Assembly: GCF_009914335.1 (NCBI RefSeq)
Contig: NZ_CP043925.1
Coordinates: 2,914,001 to 2,978,000 of the forward strand
Source: Proteus columbae
GTDB lineage: Bacteria > Pseudomonadota > Gammaproteobacteria > Enterobacterales > Enterobacteriaceae
DNA: 64,000 bases
Direction: 5' to 3'
In this document: one piece after another, positions 8,570 to 17,044 of the stretch
Layout: every line of letters starts with the position of its first letter
Position numbering within the stretch: position 1 is the stretch's first letter
Made by a program: the position numbers and the translations under genes
The notes under the pieces: model-generated
Databases searched by the model: none
Told to the model about the DNA's origin: nothing
The model's input: the letters and a program-made list of their open reading frames with translations, nothing else

Positions 8570-11500
8570 ATGTGGCAATTTGGTCACACACATCGCCACT
8601 CTGTTATTGCTCTCTTTTTGCTGACAGGCTTTTTGCCTGTCACGCAAGCCAGTGAAGAGGCAACAGAAGCCTTTTTACAAGAGCAAGTGAGATTAGGTAC
8701 ATCCACAGGAAATGAAGTTTTAGTGGCTCAATCGCTATATCGTTTAGCGTTAATTAAACCCAATGACCCTAATATCTTGTTAATGCAAATTCAGTTTGCT
8801 GTAAAACAGAAGGACAATGCAAAAGCACAACAGCTATTTACCCAATTAGGTACTCAATTTCCACAGTCAGAGCAATATCAGCGTGCAATAAAAACCTTAT
8901 CACTGACAACGGATGTTAATAGGCAAAAATTACAGCGAGCCCAGCTTTACCGTACAGCTGGCCGCTATGATGATGCGTTAAATTTATACGATGAAATTTA
9001 CCGAGGAATGCCTCCAGATGAGACTTTATCACTCGAGTATATTCAAGTACTTATGCAATCGTCTCGCGATGATAAAATAGAACGACTCAATCATATTTAT
9101 CGTCAGTATCCGCAAAATACGAAAATAGCGAGCCTCTACCAGCAACAGCAACAACACGCCATAGAGTCAGTAAAAAGCCCAGTTTCAACAATAAAACCGC
9201 AAATAGATGTTACCTCATTACCTATTGCAACCTTAAAACAAAAAGCACGACAACAACCTGATAATGCTGATGTTGTTGGTGCTTTAGGTGTCCGTTATTC
9301 TCGTGCTAATCAACGCAGTGCGGCTATTTTTTATCTTTCCCAAGCGCTGAAATTAGCGCCCAACCATGATAATAGTGGTCAATGGCGATCTATGTTGCAG
9401 GCTAACCAATATTGGCATCTGCTTTCAAAAGGCGATGACACACTCTTAAAACAAGATTATGAATTAGCAGAACGCTATTTTAATCAGCTTAATAAATTAA
9501 GCCCTTATGAAATTGAGCCTTATCTTGGTTTAGGTGATATTGCTGTTGCACAACGGCAATGGGATCTTGCTGAAAATCATTATTTACAGGCATTAAAATA
9601 TCAACCCAATCACCCTGCAACGCTACATCGTTTAGCAAAGCTTTATCGCCAACAATCTCATGAAAAAGCGCAACAATTTATTGCAGGCTTAACACCTAGA
9701 CAATATAAAAATTTAGCAGAAGATTATGGCTATATTATTTCCGGTATAAGGCAAGATTTAGCGGCTGATGATGAACATAAAGAGCAATACCTCAGTGCGA
9801 TTGAAAAACGTAAGGCAATAGCTAAAGATTATCCTAATGATGTTTGGAATATTTATCGTCTTGCTGATGATTTATTAATCATCCAACAAGGCTATGTAGC
9901 TGAAGAGTATTTCAATCAACTTAATCGTCGTCTCCCTAATGCCCCATCTCGCCTTTATGCTTATGCTTTATATCTCAATAAAACAGGACGAGAAACTCAA
10001 GCACTTGATACGCTAAAAACGATCCCCTTATCTCAACGCAGTGAAAGCATGAAAGCGTTAGATAGTCGATTACGTTTTGGTGAAATAGTGACGCATGCAG
10101 AGTCTCTACGAGCGAAAGGACAAGAACAACAAGCTATTGATTATCTTTTTGCTCATATTCCACCAGAGCAAAAAATTCAGACTTATTTGTTATTAGCGAA
10201 CTGGGCTCAAGAACGAAATAACCTCGATCAGGCCTTAAGTTATTACCATACTGCACTGAATTTAGAACCCAATAATGAAACTGCATTATTAGGTGCGACG
10301 GATATCGCCTTAGAACAAGGGAAAAAGATGCAGGCAAAATACTACCTTGCCAAAATAGAAACGCTTTCTCCCAACCAGTTTAATAGCAACTCGATTAAGC
10401 GCGTCGCCAATGCAGAAAAAGAGGTTGGTAATACAGAGAAAGCACAACACTATTTTGCTTATTTGGCACAACAAATTGAAACAGAGCCAGACAGTGCTGA
10501 TCCTTTAGTATTACGTGATATTGCTCGTTTTCAGCGCGATGAGCAACATAGTCAGCAAGCTCACTATTATTATCAACAAGCGATGATCAAGGACGGAATA
10601 ACAGATAAGTTACCAAAAGATAATATTGAATACACCACATTAATGCGTAATGACGAAAAAGATAATTGGCTATCTCGCAGTTTACGCGCTGATGCTGACG
10701 CGCTTTATCGCCAACAAGAGTGGCGATTTACGCTTGAGCATGATTATTGGGGCTCTAGTGGTAGCGAAGGTTATTCAAAACTACGCGCCCACACCACAAT
10801 GTTACAACTTGATCACCCTGTTTATGATGGGCGTTTTTTCTGGCGTGCAGACTTAGTTAATCTTAATAGTGGCAAACTGGGTACATCACCTTATGATTCG
10901 AAATTTGGGACTTGTTACCGCACGGGGTGTTTCCCCCTAGAGCAAAAATCTTTTGGTGTTAGCCCTGCAATTGGCTGGGAAAATGGTCAATGGCAATGGG
11001 ATCTTGGTACTACACCGTTAGGTTTTGAAGTGACTGATTGGGTCGGTAAAATCGCCTATAATCATGATCTTTTTAATGTGGGCTGGACACTTGATATTCA
11101 CCGTCGCCCTGTTAATAGTTCTATGCTTGCTTTTGGTGGTCAACGAGATATTTGGACTAACCAAACATGGGGCGGTGTAAGAAGAAGCGGTATTCGTTTA
11201 AGCGCAAGCTATGACTTAGGCGGAAAAGAGGGTTATTGGGGTGAGGTTTCTGTCGATAAACTCACGGGTAAAAATGTTGAAGATAATAGCAGTGTCCGAG
11301 GAATGGGAGGCTACTATTATAAACTTATCAATGAGAACAACCGCCGCGTTTCTGTTGGGTTAAGTACTATGCTTTGGCATTATGATAAAGACTTAAGCGG
11401 GTACACTTTAGGTCAAGGTGGTTATTATAGCCCTCAAAAATATATCTCTTTAGGGCTACCGATTAATTATCGTGAACGTACTGAAAATTGGTCTTGGGAA

Positions 11501-11887
11501 TTATCAGGCTCTCTTTCTTGGTCTTACTCCCAAACAGATGACAGAAAGCGTTATCCTTTACAAAATCTCGTTTCTCTCGATAAATTTAATCGCTATATGA
11601 ATGAACTTAGCCCCGAAGATCGAGAAGAAGTAATGAGACTTTATTATCAAGAGCGTGATGCGGTTGATGAAGGAGACTCCAGTAATGGTTTTGGCTATAC
11701 CGCAAGAGCATTAGTTGAACATCGTATTACACCCCATTGGTTTATTGGTGCGGCTATCGATATTCAACAAGCAAAAAACTATACCCCAAGCCATGCATTA
11801 ATGTACTTGCGTTATTCATTTAATGGTTGGAACGGTGATTTAGATTTACCACCAAACCCTCTTATTCCTTATGCAGATTTTAAATAA
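8570..11887 (+). CDS. bcsC: Cellulose export outer-membrane protein BcsC (TPR + barrel)
   Basis: Exports cellulose through the outer membrane. The 1105 residues comprise a signal peptide ending near VTQAS, a long periplasmic TPR superhelix (about 30-680, recognisable in repeats such as ALKYQPNHPATLHRLAKLY and ALNLEPNNETALLGATDIA), and a C-terminal beta-barrel (about 760-1105) rich in alternating aromatic strands such as GYYYKLINENNRRVSVGLS. The start is three bases after bcsB. The length is slightly below that of E. coli BcsC. It is the last gene of the operon, followed by a strong terminator. Confidence 0.95.
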   Translation: MWQFGHTHRHSVIALFLLTGFLPVTQASEEATEAFLQEQVRLGTSTGNEVLVAQSLYRLALIKPNDPNILLMQIQFAVKQKDNAKAQQLFTQLGTQFPQSEQYQRAIKTLSLTTDVNRQKLQRAQLYRTAGRYDDALNLYDEIYRGMPPDETLSLEYIQVLMQSSRDDKIERLNHIYRQYPQNTKIASLYQQQQQHAIESVKSPVSTIKPQIDVTSLPIATLKQKARQQPDNADVVGALGVRYSRANQRSAAIFYLSQALKLAPNHDNSGQWRSMLQANQYWHLLSKGDDTLLKQDYELAERYFNQLNKLSPYEIEPYLGLGDIAVAQRQWDLAENHYLQALKYQPNHPATLHRLAKLYRQQSHEKAQQFIAGLTPRQYKNLAEDYGYIISGIRQDLAADDEHKEQYLSAIEKRKAIAKDYPNDVWNIYRLADDLLIIQQGYVAEEYFNQLNRRLPNAPSRLYAYALYLNKTGRETQALDTLKTIPLSQRSESMKALDSRLRFGEIVTHAESLRAKGQEQQAIDYLFAHIPPEQKIQTYLLLANWAQERNNLDQALSYYHTALNLEPNNETALLGATDIALEQGKKMQAKYYLAKIETLSPNQFNSNSIKRVANAEKEVGNTEKAQHYFAYLAQQIETEPDSADPLVLRDIARFQRDEQHSQQAHYYYQQAMIKDGITDKLPKDNIEYTTLMRNDEKDNWLSRSLRADADALYRQQEWRFTLEHDYWGSSGSEGYSKLRAHTTMLQLDHPVYDGRFFWRADLVNLNSGKLGTSPYDSKFGTCYRTGCFPLEQKSFGVSPAIGWENGQWQWDLGTTPLGFEVTDWVGKIAYNHDLFNVGWTLDIHRRPVNSSMLAFGGQRDIWTNQTWGGVRRSGIRLSASYDLGGKEGYWGEVSVDKLTGKNVEDNSSVRGMGGYYYKLINENNRRVSVGLSTMLWHYDKDLSGYTLGQGGYYSPQKYISLGLPINYRERTENWSWELSGSLSWSYSQTDDRKRYPLQNLVSLDKFNRYMNELSPEDREEVMRLYYQERDAVDEGDSSNGFGYTARALVEHRITPHWFIGAAIDIQQAKNYTPSHALMYLRYSFNGWNGDLDLPPNPLIPYADFK

Positions 11888-11908
11888 CGTTCAATGCATT
11901 AAAAACAC

Positions 11909-11936
11909 AAACGGGAAGCACTGGCTTCCCGTTTAA
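11909..11936 (+). terminator. Rho-independent terminator of the bcs operon
   Basis: The perfect stem AAACGGGAAGC / GCTTCCCGTTT has a four-base loop (ACTG), 20 bases after the bcsC stop. It could also serve transcripts arriving on the - strand. Confidence 0.8.
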
Positions 11937-11969
11937 CGTTTTCGCTAAAATGTAGAGCATAATTTGCCA

Positions 11970-12383
11970 TTATTGCGCTTTACGAAAAAGCCCTACAAAT
12001 AACCAACCGACAATCATGGCAAGGACAAATAAAATACCTTGATAAAACCCTGCACCGACTAATACCAAACCCGGGCCTGGGCAAATTCCCGCTAATCCCC
12101 AACCAAGACCAAATAACGCACTGCCTAACCCTAAGGGTTTATCAATCACTTTATTGGTCGGGATATTTAAAGGGCATGCTAATACACTTTGTTGTCTACG
12201 GCGTGTTAATTGGTAACCTATCACACTGACAACCAGCCCTGCTCCCATGATTATCAATAAAGAAGGGTCCCAATTTCCGGTGATATCCAGAAAAGCTAGA
12301 ATTTTTTGCGGATTGCTCATTCCACCAACAATCAATCCTGCACTGAATAGAAGACCACAAAGAAAAGCAACAAACTTAGTCAT
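11970..12383 (-). CDS. YeeE/YedE-family membrane protein (DUF6691 type)
   Basis: 137 residues, almost wholly hydrophobic with about four spans. The conserved Cys positions of the sulfur-compound transport family YeeE/YedE appear in LACPLNIP and GLAGICPGPGLV. It forms a pair with the next gene upstream (12388-12822), 4 bases apart. Together they resemble the split half-transporters PmpA/PmpB that accompany BigR-type sulfur regulators. The likely role is uptake or movement of a reduced sulfur species such as thiosulfate across the inner membrane, inferred from family and neighbours. Confidence 0.75.
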   Translation of the reverse strand: MTKFVAFLCGLLFSAGLIVGGMSNPQKILAFLDITGNWDPSLLIIMGAGLVVSVIGYQLTRRRQQSVLACPLNIPTNKVIDKPLGLGSALFGLGWGLAGICPGPGLVLVGAGFYQGILFVLAMIVGWLFVGLFRKAQ

Positions 12384-12387
12384 TTTC

Positions 12388-12822
12388 TTAGCCTCCTATC
12401 ACATGGCGCTGAATATAAACGGTAATAAATGCCGTTGCCATAAATACCAACACAGCAACAATAGAACGACGCGATAATCGTGCTAATCCGCAAATACCAT
12501 GACCACTTGTGCAACCACTGCCTAAACGTGTGCCTGCTCCCACCAGCACTCCGGCAATAATTAACATCCAAGGTGATGTTTCAATCACTGGCGATAAGGG
12601 TTTATCAAAAAAATAAAACAGTGTAGGTGCGATTAGCATGCCAAGTAAAAATGCCCAACGCCAACCATTTCCCTGCTGTTTTGTTGATAAAACGCCCCCC
12701 AAAATACCGCTTATTCCTGCAATACGACCATTAAATAACAATAAAATGGCGGCCGCAGCGCCTATCATAAGCCCACCAATTGCCGCACTTAAAGGCGTAA
12801 AGTGAACCCAATCTATATTCAT
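12388..12822 (-). CDS. YeeE/YedE-family membrane protein
   Basis: 144 residues with about four transmembrane spans and the family signature GSGCTSGHGICGLARLSRRS (two Cys, one His), which is the conserved core of YeeE/YedE proteins. It lies between the ArsR-type regulator (3 bases upstream) and the second half-transporter (4 bases downstream), forming a three-gene operon. The role is probably transport of a sulfur compound, together with the downstream gene. The substrate cannot be told from sequence. Confidence 0.78.
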   Translation of the reverse strand: MNIDWVHFTPLSAAIGGLMIGAAAAILLLFNGRIAGISGILGGVLSTKQQGNGWRWAFLLGMLIAPTLFYFFDKPLSPVIETSPWMLIIAGVLVGAGTRLGSGCTSGHGICGLARLSRRSIVAVLVFMATAFITVYIQRHVIGG

Positions 12823-12825
12823 AAA

Positions 12826-13149
12826 TTAACCTGCTATAGGGCAATAAAGCTGATAAAGCGTATTGAGTAGTACGAGAACTTTTTCATCAGCAATAGAATA
12901 AAAGATACGTTTTCCATCACGACGAGTATTCACTAACCCTTCATTGCGCAAAACGGTTAGCTGCTGAGAAAGTGTCGGTTGACGGATACCTAAACTCTCT
13001 TCTAATTCACTCACACTTTTTTCGCCCTGACTTAGCTGACACAATAATAAGAGGCGATCGCCATTTCCTAGCGTCTTAAGCATGCTAGACGCTTCATTAG
13101 CCGCCAATTTCATTGCATCTAATAAATCAGGTTGAACTCGTTGTGTCAT
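12826..13149 (-). CDS. ArsR-family regulator, BigR/YgaV-like sulfur-responsive repressor
   Basis: 107-residue winged-helix protein with the helix-turn-helix SVSELEESLGIRQPTLSQQL. Two cysteines, C37 (LLLLCQLS) and C103 (LYCPI), occupy the positions of the persulfide/redox-sensing pair in BigR, SqrR and YgaV. The start at 13149 is preferred to the ATG at 13167 because GGAG stands seven bases before it. It heads the operon with the two YeeE/YedE genes and probably represses it through a site in the AT-rich 13,150-13,250 stretch. No clear operator palindrome was identified there. Confidence 0.82.
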   Translation of the reverse strand: MTQRVQPDLLDAMKLAANEASSMLKTLGNGDRLLLLCQLSQGEKSVSELEESLGIRQPTLSQQLTVLRNEGLVNTRRDGKRIFYSIADEKVLVLLNTLYQLYCPIAG

Positions 13150-13254
13150 GGTAAACTCCATAATCAATATACTTTTTAATAATATGTTAATTTATATATT
13201 GTGCAAGTTTTCTTTTTATTGCGTGTTTGTATAAGCCGCTATATGCTCTGTAAC

Positions 13255-13764
13255 ATGAAAACGGTAAGAGTCCCCATCGCCTTAGTGCAAAGCGTTATGC
13301 GAACACTGCGTGAAAAATTGCAGCAGGCTAATCTTTATCTTAATACAAATTACCCAGAACCTACTCTACATTATAATCAGAGAGGAACTATTGCAGGCAG
13401 TGCCTATTATGCAAATTGGGAAATTCGTATTAATCCTACATTATTGATTGAAAATAAACAGAATTTTATTGAAGAAGTTATTCCTCATGAATTAGCGCAT
13501 TTATTAGTTAATCGCCATTTTGGTCGTGTAGCACCTCATGGGAAAGAGTGGAAATGGATGATGGAAACAGTATTACAAGTTTCAGCTAAACGAACCCATC
13601 ATTTTGATGTCAGCGCAGTTAAAGCTAAAACCTTTCCTTATGCTTGCCATTGTGAAGAAAAACATCAGCTTACCATTCGCCGCCATAACAAAGTATTACG
13701 CGGAGAGACACAATACCGTTGCCGCCATTGTCAGGCTATTTTGCAATTTATTAAGCATGAATAA
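13255..13764 (+). CDS. sprT: SprT family protein, zinc-binding protease-like
   Basis: 169 residues closely matching enteric SprT over the whole length, with zinc-metalloprotease motif HELAH (in [12 protein letters not shown]), the downstream block [16 protein letters not shown], and C-terminal Cys pairs (CHC, CRHC) of the zinc ribbon. The start MKTVRVP at 13255 is chosen by alignment with E. coli SprT. A longer frame from a GTG at 13201 is open but has no support. The function in bacteria is poorly defined, and eukaryotic relatives (Spartan) cleave DNA-protein crosslinks. Confidence 0.9.
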   Translation: MKTVRVPIALVQSVMRTLREKLQQANLYLNTNYPEPTLHYNQRGTIAGSAYYANWEIRINPTLLIENKQNFIEEVIPHELAHLLVNRHFGRVAPHGKEWKWMMETVLQVSAKRTHHFDVSAVKAKTFPYACHCEEKHQLTIRRHNKVLRGETQYRCRHCQAILQFIKHE

Positions 13765-13776
13765 ATGCAGACAAAA

Positions 13777-13814
13777 ATAAAGCCGATGTGTTGATTAATT
13801 CACATCGGCTTTAT
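13777..13814. terminator. Bidirectional terminator between sprT and mgtE
   Basis: The long stem ATAAAGCCGATGTG / CACATCGGCTTTAT has a ten-base loop, with A/T tracts on both outer sides. It separates convergent sprT (+) and mgtE (-). Confidence 0.8.
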
Positions 13815-13840
13815 CTTGAGAATGAATATATGGGATTGTC

Positions 13841-14914
13841 TTAAGCAAACTCGCTCATCACATGAGATGCGATTTCAAAGTAAATAATAAGACCTGTACC
13901 ATCAATTAACGTCGCAATAAATGGTGCTGAAACAACCGCAGGATCAATACCTAAACGCTTTAATACCATTGGAATAACAGATGAAACAATCGCACTCCAA
14001 ACCGTGATTGAAATAAGCGTTAAGCCAACCACAATCATCACTTCCATACCCACACCTAAGAACCAAGCACGCACAAAACCAGCAATACCCATAGTCAGTG
14101 CAACCATTATCGATGTGGTTATTTCTTTTCTTAATACAGACCAAACATTACGTAAGCTCACTTCTCCTAATGCCATAGCACGTACTAATGTTGAGGTGAT
14201 CTGTGTACCACTATTTCCGCCAGTACCAATCAGCAATGGAATAAAGAATGCTAATGAAATTGCGGCTTCTAGTCTGTCTTCAAAAGCATGTAATACTGTG
14301 CTGGTATACGCTTCTGCCACAAACAGCATCAACAACCACACAACACGTTTACGCCATAATGTTACTGGACTGGTTTCTAAATAAGGCTGCTCTAAAGGTG
14401 AAGTTGCACCCTGCATTTGTGCATCAAGTGTATTTTCATCTTCAATTAATTCAGCAATATCTTGAGGACGTAAAACACCGACCAATTTTCCAAAATGCAT
14501 CACTGGTACACTGTCTAAACCGCTATGGCTAATCAGTTGATACACATCATGTCGATTCTGTTCTGGTGAGACAGAGAAAAAGGTTTGACGCATCACATCA
14601 GACACAAACAGATCATTAGCCGCTGTTAATAATGATTTAACGGGCAAAATCCCATTTAGATAATTATCTTTATCCACCACATATAAATAGGTTGGAATTA
14701 ATTCATCTTTTAAATCATTAACCAATTGAGCTTTCACATTTTCAACAGAATCAGCGACAGAAACCGCAATATAAGACTGGCTCATATAAGCACTAACGGT
14801 TGCATCATCTTTTAAACGATTGTATTGGTCTTGAGTTGAGTTATTTTGTGGTGTGTTTAAGGATGCATCGGCAACTAATACAGCATCCATTTTATTTTGA
14901 GTATTGAATTTCAT
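13841..14914 (-). CDS. mgtE: Magnesium transporter MgtE (short form)
   Basis: 357 residues in the order: a 35-residue N-terminal tail, two CBS domains (about 40-165) and the MgtE membrane domain (about 185-357), with the conserved pore segment GTGGNSGTQ and the following STLVRAMALGEV. The usual N-terminal superhelical (MgtE_N) domain of 450-residue homologues is missing, so magnesium gating must rest on the CBS pair. The protein sits in the inner membrane and imports Mg2+. The upstream leader is an M-box riboswitch, which fits repression at high Mg2+. Confidence 0.92.
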   Translation of the reverse strand: MKFNTQNKMDAVLVADASLNTPQNNSTQDQYNRLKDDATVSAYMSQSYIAVSVADSVENVKAQLVNDLKDELIPTYLYVVDKDNYLNGILPVKSLLTAANDLFVSDVMRQTFFSVSPEQNRHDVYQLISHSGLDSVPVMHFGKLVGVLRPQDIAELIEDENTLDAQMQGATSPLEQPYLETSPVTLWRKRVVWLLMLFVAEAYTSTVLHAFEDRLEAAISLAFFIPLLIGTGGNSGTQITSTLVRAMALGEVSLRNVWSVLRKEITTSIMVALTMGIAGFVRAWFLGVGMEVMIVVGLTLISITVWSAIVSSVIPMVLKRLGIDPAVVSAPFIATLIDGTGLIIYFEIASHVMSEFA

Positions 14915-14997
14915 TTTGTGGTTCCCTATTACTGTTTGTGTTTAGCAAATCAGTTCTCCATAGGGGCGAAACCAGAAGCGAGAATGCAAAAGCTATC

Positions 14998-15160
14998 TAC
15001 ACGTCTCGGTTTTAGCACTATACAACGTATCCAATGAATACTGGAAGTTACATGGGGATATACCTTCGGTCGATATATCCTGTCCTAATCTTGGGCGTCT
15101 CTCGACGTCGTCAGATCAGTAACCTGTGTTTGTATAGGAGCCTCGCCTAACGAGATACTG
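14998..15160 (-). ncRNA. M-box (ykoK) magnesium riboswitch
   Basis: Read on the - strand, the leader contains the hallmark M-box blocks in order: UCUCGUUAGGCGAGGCUCCU near the 5' end, AGACGCC in the middle, and AGUGCUAAAACC followed by CGAGACG at the 3' end. The terminal CGAGA pairs with the opening UCUCG to form P1. It lies about 85 bases upstream of mgtE, the classical target. In this family Mg2+ binding turns expression off. Whether control is by termination or ribosome access is not clear from this sequence. Confidence 0.9.
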
Positions 15161-15375
15161 CACTTTTCTTGCGAATGCGGCGCGCATTATAACCACTCAC
15201 AATATAATGAAAAGCACGATAACGATTTTGTTTAAGTTCTATTGAAAAATAGCCTCAAATATTCATCATACAATTAAAAATTGTAATTACATTCGAAACT
15301 AATATATAAAAAGAAATGAAGTTTTCCTACGAAAGCTAAAATCGTATAGTAAAAGATAATCTGTTTATTAATTGA
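15161..15375. other. Intergenic, mgtE promoter side
   Basis: AT-rich spacer between the riboswitch and the next - strand gene. It should contain the mgtE promoter just upstream of about 15,175. No other feature was seen. Confidence 0.4.
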
Positions 15376-15711
15376 TTATTTGAATGCTAATTTTTGTACT
15401 CTTATTTCTTCTGCTTGCAAAAATATATCTTTTACCGTTTTACCATCTAATGATTGGCACATTTTACGCGTGATAATATCCGCATTTTTATTACGACCTG
15501 CGATAACTAAATCATTAAAATTAATATCATTAAGGATCGCTAATTCTATTGCTTCATCAAAACGTGATTGTTCATCAAGGGGAAGTGAGTTGCGCATTTC
15601 AACAATTGAGATACGTAGCGACTCTACATTAGAGCCATCAAGGGTTTGTTGAGGTTTTTCACAGCCAGATAACATGACACTAAATAAACAAATAACTAAC
15701 AATTTTTTCAT
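15376..15711 (-). CDS. Small lipoprotein (DUF6694-like)
   Basis: 111 residues with a classical lipoprotein signal: KKLLVICLFSVMLSGC, where the lipobox LSGC gives C17 as the lipidated residue. The mature part is a charged helical domain of about 90 residues (SLRISIVEMRNSLPLDEQSRFDEAI and so on) of the kind found in enterobacterial DUF6694 lipoproteins. No enzymatic motif is visible. It is a single gene with nothing to link it functionally to its neighbours. The family assignment is from memory of the pattern and moderately sure, and the lipoprotein call is strong. Confidence 0.72.
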   Translation of the reverse strand: MKKLLVICLFSVMLSGCEKPQQTLDGSNVESLRISIVEMRNSLPLDEQSRFDEAIELAILNDINFNDLVIAGRNKNADIITRKMCQSLDGKTVKDIFLQAEEIRVQKLAFK

Positions 15712-15915
15712 ATATCCCCCCTTACCCAGTCAATAGTTTAAATAATAACAGAATGTTTATAAGGAAACTCCCCACTAACTAAAATATATTTTTAGTTAAT
15801 CATCATTTCCAATATTTTTATTATTCTGAATAAATAAAAACCTTCTTTAATTTAAAATAAAGGGAAGCATTTTCCAGATTATTCAGTTTTTTAATGGGAA
15901 GAATAGACATAAAAA

Positions 15916-15947
15916 ACCCTGTTAATAAATTAACAGGGTAAAAAAAC
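15916..15947 (-). terminator. Terminator of the hcp-hcr operon
   Basis: The stem ACCCTGTTAAT / ATTAACAGGGT is flanked by A-runs on the left, which read as a U-tract on the - strand, about 35 bases beyond the hcr stop. Confidence 0.85.
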
Positions 15948-15981
15948 AGGAAAATAGAAGGAAATACTTAATAAAAAGAGG

Positions 15982-16986
15982 TTAAGCGAGCTCAACATCT
16001 CCTTTTAAACGACAGCTACATGCTAAGACATAACCTTGAGCTATCTCTTCAGCCGTTAATGTACTGGTACTACTGACATCATAATCACCACTCACAATAC
16101 GAGTTTTACAACTACCACAAACCCCTGCTCGACAAGCCGCAAAGACAGGAACTTTATTTTCTTCCATAGCTGATAATAAAGTCATGCCAACAGGAACTTT
16201 AATTTGTGATAATGGATGACGAATAGTCATGGTTAATTGTTCGTTATCATCAACACAAACAGGCTCATCACCAAAACGTTCCATAAAGATATTCTCAGCA
16301 GGTACACCAAGATTTCTTGCAAAACGTCCTGTGTCTTCCATATAACTATTTGGGCCACAGCACATGACTGTACGACTCGCAATATCAGGCACTAATGCAG
16401 CTAATTTTTCTTGAGAAATACGGCCACTAAATAATCCTTTATTATCAGGTAATTTAGGCATCATGATAAAATTAAGATTGTATGGATATGCATTTGCTAA
16501 TTCGATCCACTCTTTCTCAAAAATAAACTGGCTTTGCTCACGAATATTAAAAATAACCGTGATGTCTGCTTTAGGTTGATTATTTAACAACCAACGTGTC
16601 ATTGACATAACAGGTGTCACTCCACAACCTGCTGCCAACATTAAATAGCGCGCACCTTCTTTACCAGCACAAGTAAATTCACCCTGAGCATCAGATAACC
16701 AAAGATAATCACCTGGTTTTACTTGTGATGTTAACCAACCTGAACCCACACCATTTTCTAAACGGCGAACGGTTAAAGTGATAAATGGACTTAATCCCGG
16801 AGAAGATGAAATGGTATAAGCACGCAGTATTTCATCACTATTATTGATACTCACCAGTGCAAACTGACCTGGTTTATAAGAATAAATGTCATGATTAATT
16901 AAATTCAGCGTCCACACTTCAGGTGTTTCCTGATTAATAGAGTGAACTTGCATACGATTAGGACAAAGAGAAGTAGGCATCGTCAT
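15982..16986 (-). CDS. hcr: NADH oxidoreductase Hcr, partner of hybrid-cluster protein
   Basis: 334 residues. A ferredoxin-reductase domain comes first (FAD motif RAYTISSSP, NAD region AAGCGVTPVMSM). A C-terminal 2Fe-2S ferredoxin domain follows with CRAGVCGSC...C (cysteines around 285-325). It passes electrons from NADH to Hcp, which detoxifies nitric oxide and hydroxylamine. The start MTMPTSLCPNRMQVHS at 16986 aligns with E. coli Hcr and has AAGGA upstream. The frame stays open further upstream but only runs back over the end of hcp. It lies 58 bases after hcp, in the same operon. Confidence 0.94.
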   Translation of the reverse strand: MTMPTSLCPNRMQVHSINQETPEVWTLNLINHDIYSYKPGQFALVSINNSDEILRAYTISSSPGLSPFITLTVRRLENGVGSGWLTSQVKPGDYLWLSDAQGEFTCAGKEGARYLMLAAGCGVTPVMSMTRWLLNNQPKADITVIFNIREQSQFIFEKEWIELANAYPYNLNFIMMPKLPDNKGLFSGRISQEKLAALVPDIASRTVMCCGPNSYMEDTGRFARNLGVPAENIFMERFGDEPVCVDDNEQLTMTIRHPLSQIKVPVGMTLLSAMEENKVPVFAACRAGVCGSCKTRIVSGDYDVSSTSTLTAEEIAQGYVLACSCRLKGDVELA

Positions 16987-17001
16987 GGATATTGATCCTT
17001 C

Positions 17002-17023
17002 ACCGAAGCCCGTAGGCTTCGGT
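17002..17023 (-). other. Intercistronic stem between hcp and hcr
   Basis: The perfect nine-pair stem ACCGAAGCC / GGCTTCGGT has loop CGTA and lies just before the hcr ribosome-binding sequence. There is no U-tract, so it is more likely an mRNA-stability or processing element than a terminator. Confidence 0.5.
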
Positions 17024-17044
17024 AATGATAATGAATTTAAAACA

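Noticed and set aside
13201..13254. GTG start giving SprT 18 extra residues
   Set aside because: E. coli SprT begins at the MKT block, and the extra part overlaps the likely regulator promoter region.
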